From positions 3,051,001-3,115,000 of the forward strand of contig NZ_CP076620.1 of NCBI RefSeq assembly GCF_020911725.1: a stretch of DNA of 64,000 nucleotides, read 5' to 3'. A program made the translations under genes and the position numbers. Below the pieces are notes generated by a model. It saw nothing but the letters and a program-made list of their open reading frames with translations. It was not told the DNA's origin and made no database searches. This document shows positions 9,506-17,998 of the stretch, one piece after another. Source of the DNA: Clostridium cadaveris. GTDB taxonomy: Bacteria > Bacillota > Clostridia > Clostridiales > Clostridiaceae. Each line of letters opens with the position of its first letter. The first letter of the stretch is position 1.

Positions 9506-9611
9506 ATTGCACCTCTTTTAATTACAACTTAATTTACTTTCTTAACTCATTTTCTACATTTATATGCTATAATATTCACATTATAATATTTTTTAAGAGG
9601 AGAGTAGCTTT

Positions 9612-10682
9612 ATGGGCGTTAATAAAAAATATAGTTTTTCACATGCTCCAAAACTATATATGCTAAATGATAATATGCAGGATTCTAGAAAAAAAGATGT
9701 ACTGTCTTTTTTAGCTGAACTAAATGATTTTAAACTAAATTTAAAATCACTTACTTCATCTTGTCCAAGCATTAAAATTAGAAACAAAATTTTGAATATA
9801 GTTTTTCTTATTTTAGAAGATTCTCGTTTAACGGCTTTTATACACGATAAAAAATCTATTCCTCTAAAAAAGATTTCACAAATGAGCGGAGAACTTCCTG
9901 ATTTTATATCAAAATATAGAAATTATATAATTTTATACTTTATACTTTTGTATCCAACAAAGCATACAAGTCTTCGTAACTTTTTGACTATCACAGAAAA
10001 CGAAAATATTCCTTATGATAATTCGCAGACTCCACTAATGGGAGTGGTTTTGTCAGTTTCAAAAAACTACTGCATAATATTAACCAGCACAGGAGCTATA
10101 ACAAGCGTTGTTCCTACTAATGTTGAACATAATGACATTAAAATAGGTGACATAATAGAAGGCGTGAAAACAAAACCACTTAAAGGAAAACTTCCATTGA
10201 TAGTTGGATTCTCACTTGTACTTGCTTTAAGTATCTTAATTGCCTCTCTAGTTTATAACAATACTCAATCTGTTGTTGTAGTGAGTATAAGCGGCAATCT
10301 TACATTAAGAGTTAATAGTTTTGGTAAAGTACATGAAGCTTCTGGTGGAAGCTCTTCTACAAGAAAAATAGTTAAAAATGTAAAGATAGATAATAAATCT
10401 CTAGATCAAGCTTTATATAATATACTATACTATTCAAAGAATAATGGCATTATTGAGGAAGGAAGTTCCATAAACATATATATAACTAATAAATCTATTA
10501 ACTTTTCTAAATTAGAAACCACTATAAACTTTTTAAAGGGTAATAAAATCAACACTAATATAAATAATAATGGGAAAGATGAGTTTATTGACTTAACTTC
10601 AAACGATGTCTCATCTTCTTTGTTCAATATAAAAGGAAGAGAACTTTCTATTAGTTCTCTTCCTTTTATATTTTTATCTTAA
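9612..10682 (+). CDS. SigI C-terminal domain / RsgI anti-sigma fusion, membrane-anchored
   Basis: This 356-residue protein is not a plain RsgI. Residues about 20-130 resemble the C-terminal (region-4-like) domain of SigI: KKDVLSFLAELNDF, then KKSIPLKKI and KYRNYIILYFILL match SigI motifs KK-LPIK and RKYIIAxxLIL. The usual recognition helix (SRKTIER-like) is replaced by GELPDFISK. Residues about 141-185 are an RsgI_N domain (MGVVLSVSKNYCIILTSTGA). A TM segment follows (about 197-220), then an RsgI-type outer domain (VVVVSISGNLTLRVNSFGKV) without a carbohydrate-binding module. No sigma region 2 is encoded upstream. The RBS is AGGAGAG. It may be a transmembrane regulator or a decoy sigma domain. 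The last 17 codons lie in a terminator. Confidence 0.8.
   Translation: MGVNKKYSFSHAPKLYMLNDNMQDSRKKDVLSFLAELNDFKLNLKSLTSSCPSIKIRNKILNIVFLILEDSRLTAFIHDKKSIPLKKISQMSGELPDFISKYRNYIILYFILLYPTKHTSLRNFLTITENENIPYDNSQTPLMGVVLSVSKNYCIILTSTGAITSVVPTNVEHNDIKIGDIIEGVKTKPLKGKLPLIVGFSLVLALSILIASLVYNNTQSVVVVSISGNLTLRVNSFGKVHEASGGSSSTRKIVKNVKIDNKSLDQALYNILYYSKNNGIIEEGSSINIYITNKSINFSKLETTINFLKGNKINTNINNNGKDEFIDLTSNDVSSSLFNIKGRELSISSLPFIFLS
10631..10675. terminator. Bidirectional terminator overlapping two gene ends
   Basis: AAAAGGAAGAGAAC (10631-10644) and GTTCTCTTCCTTTT (10654-10667) form a perfect 14-bp stem with a 9-base loop, followed by U-rich sequence in both directions. It serves the fusion gene ending at 10682, whose last codons it contains, and the convergent glutaredoxin gene ending at 10674. 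Confidence 0.85.
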
Positions 10683-10898
10683 CGCTTCATCTATAGCATA
10701 TCTATCAAAACCAACAATAACTGCATCATCAACTTTTATTACTGGAACTCCCCTAAGCCTCATTCGCATAAGTTCTCTTCTGTAAATAGGCTCTTTTATA
10801 TTTCTAATTTCAAAGTGAATCCCTTTGGATCTTAAATAGTTCTTTGTAAGAGTACAATAAGTGCAACTATCTGATGTATATACAACTACATTTTTCAT
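10674..10898 (-). CDS. Glutaredoxin-like / NrdH-type thiol-disulfide protein
   Basis: A 74-residue single-domain glutaredoxin fold with the redox motif CTYC at 12-15 and the cis-Pro region GVPVIKVDD. It would reduce disulfides or ribonucleotide reductase in the cytoplasm. The size matches clostridial NrdH/glutaredoxin-like proteins. The RBS is GGAGG before ATG. The gene is monocistronic and overlaps the convergent fusion gene by 9 bases at its 3' end. The exact electron donor and partner cannot be told. Confidence 0.9.
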   Translation of the reverse strand: MKNVVVYTSDSCTYCTLTKNYLRSKGIHFEIRNIKEPIYRRELMRMRLRGVPVIKVDDAVIVGFDRYAIDEALR

Positions 10899-11095
10899 AA
10901 TTTATCCTCCACAAATTCATTTTAATCATTTTCTTTTAACTATCTAATCTTCAGATAGACTTAATACTCTACCTGAAGTTAAAAATTCAGTTTATTTAAT
11001 TTATCTCAATTCCTATACAATTATATATATATTAGATATAATTATATATTGTTACTAATTTAAAATTTAACATCCCACAATTAGGAGTAATGAAA

Positions 11096-11929
11096 ATGAG
11101 TAAATCTAAATTTTATTGTAAAAAAAATGAAACAACTAAGATAGATAATTATAAAAATAAATCAAATGATGTTACTAAAATAATTCATGAAGATAAAAAT
11201 ACTACTGTAAGATTAAACAAATATATCGGAGAAAGCGGCTATTGCTCTAGACGTGAAGCTGATAAGCTCATAGAAAAAGGTTCAGTAAAAATAAATAATA
11301 AAGTTGCTATCATGGGTGACAAAGTATCTCCTGGTGATAAAGTCTATATAAATAATAAACTTATCTCCTCTACGGAAGATTTCGTGTATATAGCATTAAA
11401 TAAACCTGTAGGAATAACGTGCACTACGGAACATAAAGTACGTGGAAATATAGTTGATTTTATAGGTCATGAGAAAAGAATTTTCCCAATCGGAAGACTA
11501 GATAAAGATTCTCAAGGATTGATTTTTCTAACTAATGATGGGGATATAGTAAACAAAATTTTAAGAGCTGGAAATAACCACGAAAAAGAATATATAGTCA
11601 CAGTTAACAAACCTATAACTCCAGAGTTTGTACAAAAAATGAGTAGCGGTGTTCCTATATTAGATACTGTTACTAAAAAGTGTATGGTAAAACATGAAAG
11701 CAAATATGTCTTTAGAATAATACTTACTCAAGGTCTCAATAGACAGATTAGAAGAATGTGCAGCTATCTTGGATATGAAGTCACAAAGCTTGAAAGAATA
11801 AGAATAATGAATGTTTCTTTAGGCAATCTTCCTATAGGAAAATGGAGATATCTTTCTGCAAAAGAACTTGAAAAGATAAATGAACTCACACGAGAATCTG
11901 TAAAAACTAAAGAAGCATCCGAAGATTAG
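11096..11929 (+). CDS. rluF: 23S rRNA pseudouridine synthase, RluF-like
   Basis: A 277-residue RsuA/RluF-family enzyme that isomerises uridine in rRNA. An S4 RNA-binding domain (about 39-85, with [12 protein letters not shown]) precedes the catalytic domain, where GRLDKDSQG carries catalytic Asp136. RQIRRMC and the C-terminal YLSAKEL are typical of RluF. A charged N-terminal tail of about 36 residues precedes S4, and the C-terminus ends in an acidic tail. The ATG at 11096 is preferred over the one at 11090 because AGGAG sits 8 bases before it rather than 2. Modification of U2604 is inferred from the family. Confidence 0.9.
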   Translation: MSKSKFYCKKNETTKIDNYKNKSNDVTKIIHEDKNTTVRLNKYIGESGYCSRREADKLIEKGSVKINNKVAIMGDKVSPGDKVYINNKLISSTEDFVYIALNKPVGITCTTEHKVRGNIVDFIGHEKRIFPIGRLDKDSQGLIFLTNDGDIVNKILRAGNNHEKEYIVTVNKPITPEFVQKMSSGVPILDTVTKKCMVKHESKYVFRIILTQGLNRQIRRMCSYLGYEVTKLERIRIMNVSLGNLPIGKWRYLSAKELEKINELTRESVKTKEASED

Positions 11930-11934
11930 CATCT

Positions 11935-11973
11935 AAAAGCCAGTCAATGATTTTATTCATTGATTGGCTTTTT
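11935..11973. terminator. Bidirectional terminator
   Basis: AAAAGCCAGTCAATGA (11935-11950) pairs with TCATTGATTGGCTTTT (from 11957) and is followed by U's on the plus strand. It serves the rluF-like gene and the convergent ABC permease ending at 11972. Confidence 0.85.
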
Positions 11974-12763
11974 AAGATCCTGAACTCCCATATCTTTTCA
12001 ATCCTATGTTCCATATATATTTAGAGAATCTATAGTATATATATGAAATTATAGGTATCACAATTATTAAATAGCTATATTTAAGTCCTTCAAAAAATAT
12101 TTTACTTGGATAAAAAGCTACAAATCCTATTGGAACTATTGTTGTGAATATTATTTGCAAACCTTTTTTATAAATAGTCATTGGATATTTTGCAAACTCC
12201 TTAAACTCCATGGTCAAATTTGCAAAATCAGCTTTTGCTATAGTGTAAAAGGAAAGTGTTGAAAACATAATTGATATTCCTGCATAAATAAAACACGCTG
12301 ACACAAAAAATACAGGTGTTATTAATATAAACCATATATTGATCTTTAGTTTTATCCAAGAGTATATAAAAAGTATTACCCCTGTTAAAAGCTCCCCCCA
12401 AGAGTCTTCATCAAATCCACTCATCATTATTTGAAATATAGGTGATATAGGACGTAATAAAAATCTATCAAAAGATCCATCCTGTATATAGTAGGGAAGA
12501 GTTATGGTGTTTATAAAGAAACATGCCCACAATGAAAATCCAATTAAATTAAAAGAGTATAAGAATAATATTTCATAAAACGTCCATCCATTTATTTCTT
12601 CAACAATATCAAATATAAAAAATAAAACCATTAAACTTGCAGCATATTCTATAATCATAGAGATTATTCCAAAATAAAAATCCTTATCATATATAGCAAC
12701 TTCTTTTACATTCGTTTTATAATATGCTTTAAACAATTCTATTGTTCGTTTCATTTTCCCCAT
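11972..12763 (-). CDS. ABC-2 family transporter permease (PF06182-type), second subunit
   Basis: A 263-residue integral membrane protein with about six TM segments and the short soluble loop DGSFDRFLLRPISPIF after TM2, which is a hallmark of this ABC-2 permease group. It would form a heterodimer with the paralogous permease encoded just upstream (12767-13588, 3 bases between them) and use the ATPase encoded at 13585. Such trios are usually annotated as multidrug or lipid exporters with unknown substrate. It is the last gene of the operon, and its stop lies inside the shared terminator. Confidence 0.85.
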   Translation of the reverse strand: MGKMKRTIELFKAYYKTNVKEVAIYDKDFYFGIISMIIEYAASLMVLFFIFDIVEEINGWTFYEILFLYSFNLIGFSLWACFFINTITLPYYIQDGSFDRFLLRPISPIFQIMMSGFDEDSWGELLTGVILFIYSWIKLKINIWFILITPVFFVSACFIYAGISIMFSTLSFYTIAKADFANLTMEFKEFAKYPMTIYKKGLQIIFTTIVPIGFVAFYPSKIFFEGLKYSYLIIVIPIISYIYYRFSKYIWNIGLKRYGSSGS

Positions 12764-12766
12764 CTA

Positions 12767-13588
12767 TTATCCCCCTTGAATCATGATTTTTCTTATCATA
12801 ATTTTTGACATTACCTTATAAAAGCAATATAGAATAGCTATAGATCCCCATAATATTAAAAGTAAAGTAAATGCATCATTTATTGGCTTATTAAGAAGTA
12901 TATTTATTGGAACAAAATAAATAGTTGAAAATGGAAGGTAATATATTATGCTTTGAAAAAGCTTAGGATAAAAGTTTATAGGCAAAATTTTACCCGAAAG
13001 TATACTTATAATCGAAGATTTAAAATTATTTATTCCCCAAAGACTATTAGTATAATAGCTGAAAACTCCGATTGAAAGTTCAAGCGTAAATATAAATACA
13101 TAAGAACTTATCCAAAATATCAACGCCATAATAAAAGTACTCATATCAACCATAATATGAATATCTAAAAATAAATATCCAGTCAAGATTATCGGTAATG
13201 CTATAAAAATCATCTTATAAAAAAGCTCACCTAATGAATCAGTAAAAAGTTGATATTCTATTTTTACAGGCTTTAATAGATTATGAATTATATCTCCGTT
13301 TTTTACCATACGTCCAAATTTACCGCTTACACTAAATGGATATAGCCTTCCCATTGAAAATGATAGTACTAAATAAGTAATCATATCTTCAAACGTAAAG
13401 TTATTTACACTAGTGGTATTTGAGTAAATAGCATTCCATAAAAAATACTGAGCTAATATCAGAATTACTTGAGTCAAAAAATTTAACAGGGACGCGGCTT
13501 TATATACATATTGACTATTAAAAGCTGTTTTTGCATTTAAGAAAATATATAAATAGCAGTTTTTTAATCTTTTCATATTCTTCATCAC
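12767..13588 (-). CDS. ABC-2 family transporter permease, first subunit
   Basis: A 273-residue permease paralogous to the next gene, with about six TM helices and the conserved loop VKNGDIIHNLLKPVKIEY. Its start overlaps the end of the ATPase gene by 4 bases, so translation is coupled. Two distinct permeases with one ATPase is the usual arrangement for this exporter class. The ATPase reading frame upstream looks damaged at its start, so the whole transporter may be poorly expressed or inactive. Confidence 0.85.
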   Translation of the reverse strand: MMKNMKRLKNCYLYIFLNAKTAFNSQYVYKAASLLNFLTQVILILAQYFLWNAIYSNTTSVNNFTFEDMITYLVLSFSMGRLYPFSVSGKFGRMVKNGDIIHNLLKPVKIEYQLFTDSLGELFYKMIFIALPIILTGYLFLDIHIMVDMSTFIMALIFWISSYVFIFTLELSIGVFSYYTNSLWGINNFKSSIISILSGKILPINFYPKLFQSIIYYLPFSTIYFVPINILLNKPINDAFTLLLILWGSIAILYCFYKVMSKIMIRKIMIQGG

Positions 13589-14490
13589 TCCCTGCTATAT
13601 ATTCTCTTTACCACATCTGTAAAGCTCTCTTCAGATATGCTTATATCCTTTATATTGTTCTTTTCCACAACTTTTGAGATAGACTCAAAGATCCTATCTT
13701 TATCCACACTATTAAAAGTTATCATATGCTCCTCATAACTTATATCTAAATCTAAAGCATCTTTTATTTCTACTGGAACTCTATTTTCAAGAACAATACT
13801 TATATTTTTTTTAGTACTTACCTGCATAAGTTCTTTTATATTTTTATCTAATATAATCTTTCCTTTGTCCAAAAATACAGCACGCTCACAGATTTCACTT
13901 ATTTCATTCATATCATGTGTAGTCAAAAGAATTGTAACATCTGTTGTCTCTTTCATTTCCTTTAAAAACTTTACTATAGCATCTTTACTAAAAATATCTA
14001 GCCCAATAGTAGGTTCATCTAATAATACAAGTTCAGGATTGTGAAGAAATGCTGCTGTTATTTCACATTTCATTTTCTGTCCTAAGCTTAAAGTACGCAC
14101 AGGCTGCTTGATAAAGGATTTCATTTCAAACAATTCAATAAACTTATTAAGATTTTTCTCATATATATCATCATCTATATTATAAATTACCTTTAATAAT
14201 TGAAATGAATCTATAGCACACAAATCCCATCTTAATTGAGTTCTCTGTCCAAAAACTGCACTTATCTTTTTATTATTCTCTAATCTATTTTCATAAGGAT
14301 CTTTTCCTAAAATTCTTATATCACCCGATGAATTGTATAAGATCCCTGTCATCATCTTTATAAGTGTAGATTTACCTGCTCCATTATTACCAATCAGTCC
14401 TACAAATTCACCTTTATTTATATTTAAGCTTACATCCCTTACCGCCTCTACTTCTCTATAAGTCGTTGGAAGAAAAATTTTTATAATAAT
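13585..14490 (-). CDS. ABC transporter ATP-binding protein with unclear 5' end (possible frameshift)
   Basis: The ATPase core is intact: Walker A GNNGAGKST just before the first in-frame ATG (14355), signature LSLGQKMK, Walker B LVLLDEPTIGLD and an H-loop in LLTTHDMN. The ATG at 14355 cannot be the start because it would remove Walker A. The frame is open to a TGA at 14494-14496 and contains no ATG, GTG or TTG upstream, only ATT/ATA codons, with no RBS. In the neighbouring frame, sequence upstream reads MKYYYKNF, like the usual N-terminus of this family, and would join by a one-base change in the A5T5 run at 14473-14482. The start coordinate is therefore nominal. The gene is either frameshifted or uses a non-standard start. 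Confidence 0.7.
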   Translation of the reverse strand: MIIKIFLPTTYREVEAVRDVSLNINKGEFVGLIGNNGAGKSTLIKMMTGILYNSSGDIRILGKDPYENRLENNKKISAVFGQRTQLRWDLCAIDSFQLLKVIYNIDDDIYEKNLNKFIELFEMKSFIKQPVRTLSLGQKMKCEITAAFLHNPELVLLDEPTIGLDIFSKDAIVKFLKEMKETTDVTILLTTHDMNEISEICERAVFLDKGKIILDKNIKELMQVSTKKNISIVLENRVPVEIKDALDLDISYEEHMITFNSVDKDRIFESISKVVEKNNIKDISISEESFTDVVKRIYSRE

Positions 14491-14564
14491 ATTTCATACA
14501 GTGTATATACTCTATGTTACACTTTTGTATTTTTTTGTAAAGACATAATTTCATTTAAAACAAA

Positions 14565-14603
14565 AAGCAGTTAGATTAATTTTGTTTATAAATCTAACTG
14601 CTT
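14565..14603 (-). terminator. Terminator of the sortase-deacetylase operon
   Basis: AAGCAGTTAGATT (14565-14577) and AATCTAACTGCTT (14591-14603) form a 13-bp stem. On the minus strand it runs into a U-rich tail, directly after the deacetylase stop at 14609. Confidence 0.85.
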
Positions 14604-14608
14604 ATTCT

Positions 14609-15493
14609 TTATTTGTAATTAGGATTTGATAATCTCTCTTTGAACACATCCATATCTTTAGTTGCGTTTACATAAACTCTTTTAACCTTATATTCATCAG
14701 TTTTTCCCTTTGCCCATCCCATATCAGTACTGAATCCTATTGTGTATCCAGCTTCTTTTACTGAATTAATTGTAGCTGCATCATAAACTCCAAATGGGTA
14801 AGCTATACTGGTTACTGGTTTTCCCACTATCTTTTCTAAGAATTCTTTTGAATCTTTTAAGGTCTTCTTTGTATTTTCCCTTGAAGTAGAGCTTAAATTC
14901 TCATGATTCACAGTATGGCTTCCGATATCTATGTTATTTTTACTAAGTTCTTTTATTTGGTCAGTAGTTAAGTATAAGCCAACTTTATCTACCATGTCAG
15001 TTATTACAAATATAGTTGCTTTAAATCCATATTCCTTTAAAACTGGATAAGCATTTTCATAGTTATTTTTATATCCATCATCAAAAGTTATAAGTATAGC
15101 ATTTTCAGGAACTTTGTCTCCATTTTTCACATAGCCATAAAATTCATCTATTGATAATGTATGATAGTTATTATCCTTTAAATATTTCATCTGTTCTTTA
15201 AACTTATCAGTTGGCACAACAAGCTCATCACCGTTCCCATCGTCACCTATTGAATGATAATAAAGCACTGGTATTCCTTTAGTATTTTCAACTAATGATA
15301 TCTTTACCTCGTCTTTCTTTTCCTCTTCTTTTGGAGCTTTTTCTTCTTCCTTATTACTTTCTACCTTTACTACCTCAGAATTATAGCTCTCTTTATTACT
15401 CTTATTTTTTCTTTGTTCTCCAATAAAAATTACGCCTATAATAGCGACTATTAAAATGCAAACTGCTATTATAGTGGCTTTCTTCTTGTTCAT
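14609..15493 (-). CDS. Polysaccharide deacetylase (CE4 family), membrane-anchored
   Basis: A 294-residue protein with an N-terminal TM anchor (about 7-24), a Lys/Glu-rich linker (about 30-63) and a NodB homology domain. The metal and catalytic motifs TFDDGY (136-141, Asp pair) and SHTVNH (His193, His197) are complete. It would remove acetyl groups from cell-wall or surface glycans outside the membrane, often peptidoglycan GlcNAc, which affects lysozyme sensitivity. It is the last gene of an operon after the class D sortase and an alpha/beta hydrolase, with 21 bases between stop and start. The exact glycan is unknown. Confidence 0.92.
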   Translation of the reverse strand: MNKKKATIIAVCILIVAIIGVIFIGEQRKNKSNKESYNSEVVKVESNKEEEKAPKEEEKKDEVKISLVENTKGIPVLYYHSIGDDGNGDELVVPTDKFKEQMKYLKDNNYHTLSIDEFYGYVKNGDKVPENAILITFDDGYKNNYENAYPVLKEYGFKATIFVITDMVDKVGLYLTTDQIKELSKNNIDIGSHTVNHENLSSTSRENTKKTLKDSKEFLEKIVGKPVTSIAYPFGVYDAATINSVKEAGYTIGFSTDMGWAKGKTDEYKVKRVYVNATKDMDVFKERLSNPNYK

Positions 15494-15514
15494 ATTTTCC
15501 TCCTAAATATTATG

Positions 15515-16429
15515 TTATACTTCTATTTCAATGTTCGAAAGAACCTTATCTACAAATTTGAATACCTCTTTTTCATAGGATGATTTATCTACCTCTATAG
15601 CTCGTGCATGTGCAGCTCCTTTAGCTATGTACATAGCCTTCTCTCCTATTTCTTTAGCTTCATACATCTTTACACTCATGTCCCATGGGACAAAATCATC
15701 TTTATCTCCATGTATAAACATTATTGGTATCTTCGATTTCTCAACCATATCTATTGGTCTTATATCTGAAAAAATAAACTTTGCCCTAAGTTTTGCCTCT
15801 AAGCTAGCAAAATAATAAAATGGATATAAAATTATACTGCTATTCTTAGCTTTTCTCATCAATAGTTCCCTAAGACTACAGAATCCACAATCCTCAATTA
15901 TAAAATCTGCATATTTATTTATATCAATATATTGAAGTGCAGTTGCCGCTCCCATAGATTCACCATGAATACCAATTATAGAATTCTTACCTTTTCTCTC
16001 TGCAACAAAATCTACCCATAAGTCTAAATCAAGCTTTTCATAATATCCATAAGTTGAAAATACACCTTCACTTTTTCCATGCCTTCTTTGGTCATAAAGC
16101 AGTATATTCCATCCTCTATCATAAAACATTTTTATATATTTTATAGACCATATTCTACTTACAGTAATACCGTGTACAAATATCATTGTCATGTTAGAAT
16201 TATTGTCTATGAATTCTCCTTTTAACTTTAGACCATCATGAGATATTAATGTTATATATTCTTTTGGAAGATTAAAATACCAGTCTTTATCTATAAGGTT
16301 TCTACTTATCTGCTGTTCATACATACTTTCTTCTTCATCAGTTTTTCTTGTTACAATCATTCTAAAATATTTGTTAGTTATTATACATATTAAAATTATA
16401 GCTAGTACAATGAGTATTAAAGCATACAT
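15515..16429 (-). CDS. Alpha/beta hydrolase, membrane-anchored
   Basis: A 304-residue serine hydrolase with an N-terminal TM segment (2-18). The nucleophile elbow GESMG puts Ser158 at the active site, with likely Asp245 (HGDKDDFVP) and His274 (AAHARA). The oxyanion region is in VHGITVSRI. This resembles the COG1073 group of predicted esterases/peptidases. It lies between sortase and polysaccharide deacetylase in one operon, so an envelope substrate is plausible but not shown. The start ATG follows a GGGGGAGG-like site. Confidence 0.88.
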   Translation of the reverse strand: MYALILIVLAIILICIITNKYFRMIVTRKTDEEESMYEQQISRNLIDKDWYFNLPKEYITLISHDGLKLKGEFIDNNSNMTMIFVHGITVSRIWSIKYIKMFYDRGWNILLYDQRRHGKSEGVFSTYGYYEKLDLDLWVDFVAERKGKNSIIGIHGESMGAATALQYIDINKYADFIIEDCGFCSLRELLMRKAKNSSIILYPFYYFASLEAKLRAKFIFSDIRPIDMVEKSKIPIMFIHGDKDDFVPWDMSVKMYEAKEIGEKAMYIAKGAAHARAIEVDKSSYEKEVFKFVDKVLSNIEIEV

Positions 16430-16459
16430 ATACGGACCTCCCCCTAATGAGTTATTGTA

Positions 16460-17050
16460 TTATTTCTCCAACTCACCTGTGACTATTAATCTTTGTTTCC
16501 CTCCAATTGTACATGTAACTAAAGTTACAGTAGCATCATCAGTTGGATCTAATATCTGCACATCAGTAGGTTCAATAACTTTTTGTTCCTTAACCTTATA
16601 AGTGAATTCTCCTTTTGCGGTTCTAACTATAATGTCATCCCCTTGTTCTAATTGATTAACGTCTCTAAACATTTCATTGTATATATAATTTCTATGTCCT
16701 GCCACAGCGAAATTCCCTTTTTCTCCAGGAAGTGCGGTGTTTTCAAAATGACCAACATAGTATTTTAATTTCTCATCTTCTGTGCCTTCAGTAACTAAAA
16801 CTTTAACATTTATTTTCGGTATAACCATTATTCCAATGGCATTTACATCCTCATTTTCAAAACCAAGTTTAGAATCACTCTCCCCTTGTTCATCTGTTCC
16901 CTTTTGTAAATCATTTAATGCTTGTTCATATTCTTCTCTAAGTCTCTTTTCAGTATTCATAGAATTAATCTTTATTCCTGCAGATATAATTATCACCAAT
17001 AATCCTATAACCACTAAGACAATTCCGAAAACCTTCTTTTTATCCTTCAT
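16460..17050 (-). CDS. srtD: Class D sortase
   Basis: A 196-residue membrane transpeptidase that would anchor LPxTG-like proteins to the cell wall. An N-terminal TM (about 8-26) is followed by a charged helix and the sortase barrel. His119 (VAGHRNY), Cys180 (TLVTCT) and Arg187 are the catalytic triad. The TLVTC motif and short length fit class D as in other clostridia. It heads a three-gene operon with the hydrolase and deacetylase; no sortase substrate was found inside the window. A promoter lies about 120 bases upstream. Confidence 0.92.
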   Translation of the reverse strand: MKDKKKVFGIVLVVIGLLVIIISAGIKINSMNTEKRLREEYEQALNDLQKGTDEQGESDSKLGFENEDVNAIGIMVIPKINVKVLVTEGTEDEKLKYYVGHFENTALPGEKGNFAVAGHRNYIYNEMFRDVNQLEQGDDIIVRTAKGEFTYKVKEQKVIEPTDVQILDPTDDATVTLVTCTIGGKQRLIVTGELEK

Positions 17051-17166
17051 AACCTAGCTCTCCCACCTTATTAATATAAATCTTATACATAATTATATCA
17101 CAAAACAAATTTCCAATTACCTTAAATTTTTCTAGATATTATTTAATAAACTATTATATTTATAAA

Positions 17167-17195
17167 ATAATAATATTGATTTTTTCTTTTGTAAA
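17167..17195 (-). promoter_or_regulatory. Promoter of the sortase operon
   Basis: On the minus strand TTTACA (17195-17190), a 17-bp spacer and TATTAT (17172-17167) make a good sigma-A match, giving a leader of about 110 bases before srtD. Confidence 0.55.
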
Positions 17196-17263
17196 CATTA
17201 TCATTTTAGAGATAATTGATGTATAATAATAGTATATACAACATTTGAAAGGTGTTGATTTTT

Positions 17264-17431
17264 TTGAAAGGTAAGGTAATTTATGTAGATTTTCAAAGTA
17301 AAAAGGCTGTAAAAAATCAAACTACTTGCAAACTTCATAGGTTTATTCACAAATTTTTATACAAATTACTTCATTTAAAAAAGAATAATTCTAAAAAAAA
17401 TCTCTCTACAGACAAGAAAAGTATTCTATAA
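17264..17431 (+). CDS. Possible small basic protein (55 aa, TTG start)
   Basis: A short frame starts at TTG 17264, nine bases after AAAGGTG, and runs to TAA at 17429-17431. The product begins with KGKVIYVDFQSKKAVKNQ and is strongly basic, with no TM segment. A TATAAT hexamer at 17222-17227 lies upstream with only a weak -35. It precedes ispF by 33 bases and could share its transcript. No family is recognised; the frame may be spurious, though a start with RBS and promoter in the right places argues for a gene. Confidence 0.45.
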   Translation: MKGKVIYVDFQSKKAVKNQTTCKLHRFIHKFLYKLLHLKKNNSKKNLSTDKKSIL

Positions 17432-17464
17432 TAGTATACACAAGATAAAGTTGAGAGGAGAAGT

Positions 17465-17944
17465 ATGACAATGAGAGTTGGACTTGGTTACGATGTTCAT
17501 AAATTAGTTTTAGATAGACCACTTATTATGGGTGGTGTAGAAATTCCTTTTGAAAAAGGCCTTCTTGGCCATTCTGATGCTGATGTATTGATTCATGCGA
17601 TAATGGATTCTATACTAGGCGCTGCTGCTTTAGGTGATATTGGAAATTATTTTCCAGATACCGATTCTAAGTATAAAAATATAAGCAGCTTAGAATTATT
17701 AAAACATGTAAAATCACTTATTGAAGACAATGGCTTTTCTATAGGAAATATAGATGCTACTATAATAGTACAAAAGCCCAAAATGTCTCCTCACATTCAG
17801 AAAATGCGAGAAAATATCAGTTCCATACTTGGAATAGAATTAGATCAAATTAATATTAAAGCAACCACTGAAGAGGGTCTTGGCTTTACTGGATCTGGCT
17901 GTGGGATATCTGCTCAAAGCATAGCTTTATTACTAAATAAATAA
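17465..17944 (+). CDS. ispF: 2-C-methyl-D-erythritol 2,4-cyclodiphosphate synthase
   Basis: A 159-residue enzyme of the MEP isoprenoid pathway that converts CDP-methylerythritol 2-phosphate to the cyclodiphosphate with release of CMP. The signature GYDVH near the N-terminus, [16 protein letters not shown] with the zinc ligands, and the C-terminal [15 protein letters not shown] are complete. The length is standard for the homotrimeric enzyme. GAGGAG precedes the start. A terminator follows, so this is a short transcript. Confidence 0.96.
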   Translation: MTMRVGLGYDVHKLVLDRPLIMGGVEIPFEKGLLGHSDADVLIHAIMDSILGAAALGDIGNYFPDTDSKYKNISSLELLKHVKSLIEDNGFSIGNIDATIIVQKPKMSPHIQKMRENISSILGIELDQINIKATTEEGLGFTGSGCGISAQSIALLLNK

Positions 17945-17952
17945 TAAATTTT

Positions 17953-17998
17953 AAAAGAGTTCCTCCTTCTTAATTTTGAAGGAAAAACTCTTTTTATT
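17953..17998. terminator. Bidirectional terminator after ispF
   Basis: AAAAGAGTT (from 17953) pairs with AACTCTTTT (to 17994), with CCTTC/GAAGG inside and a U-run on the plus strand. It also closes the convergent AI-2E-family gene ending at 17999. Confidence 0.8.
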
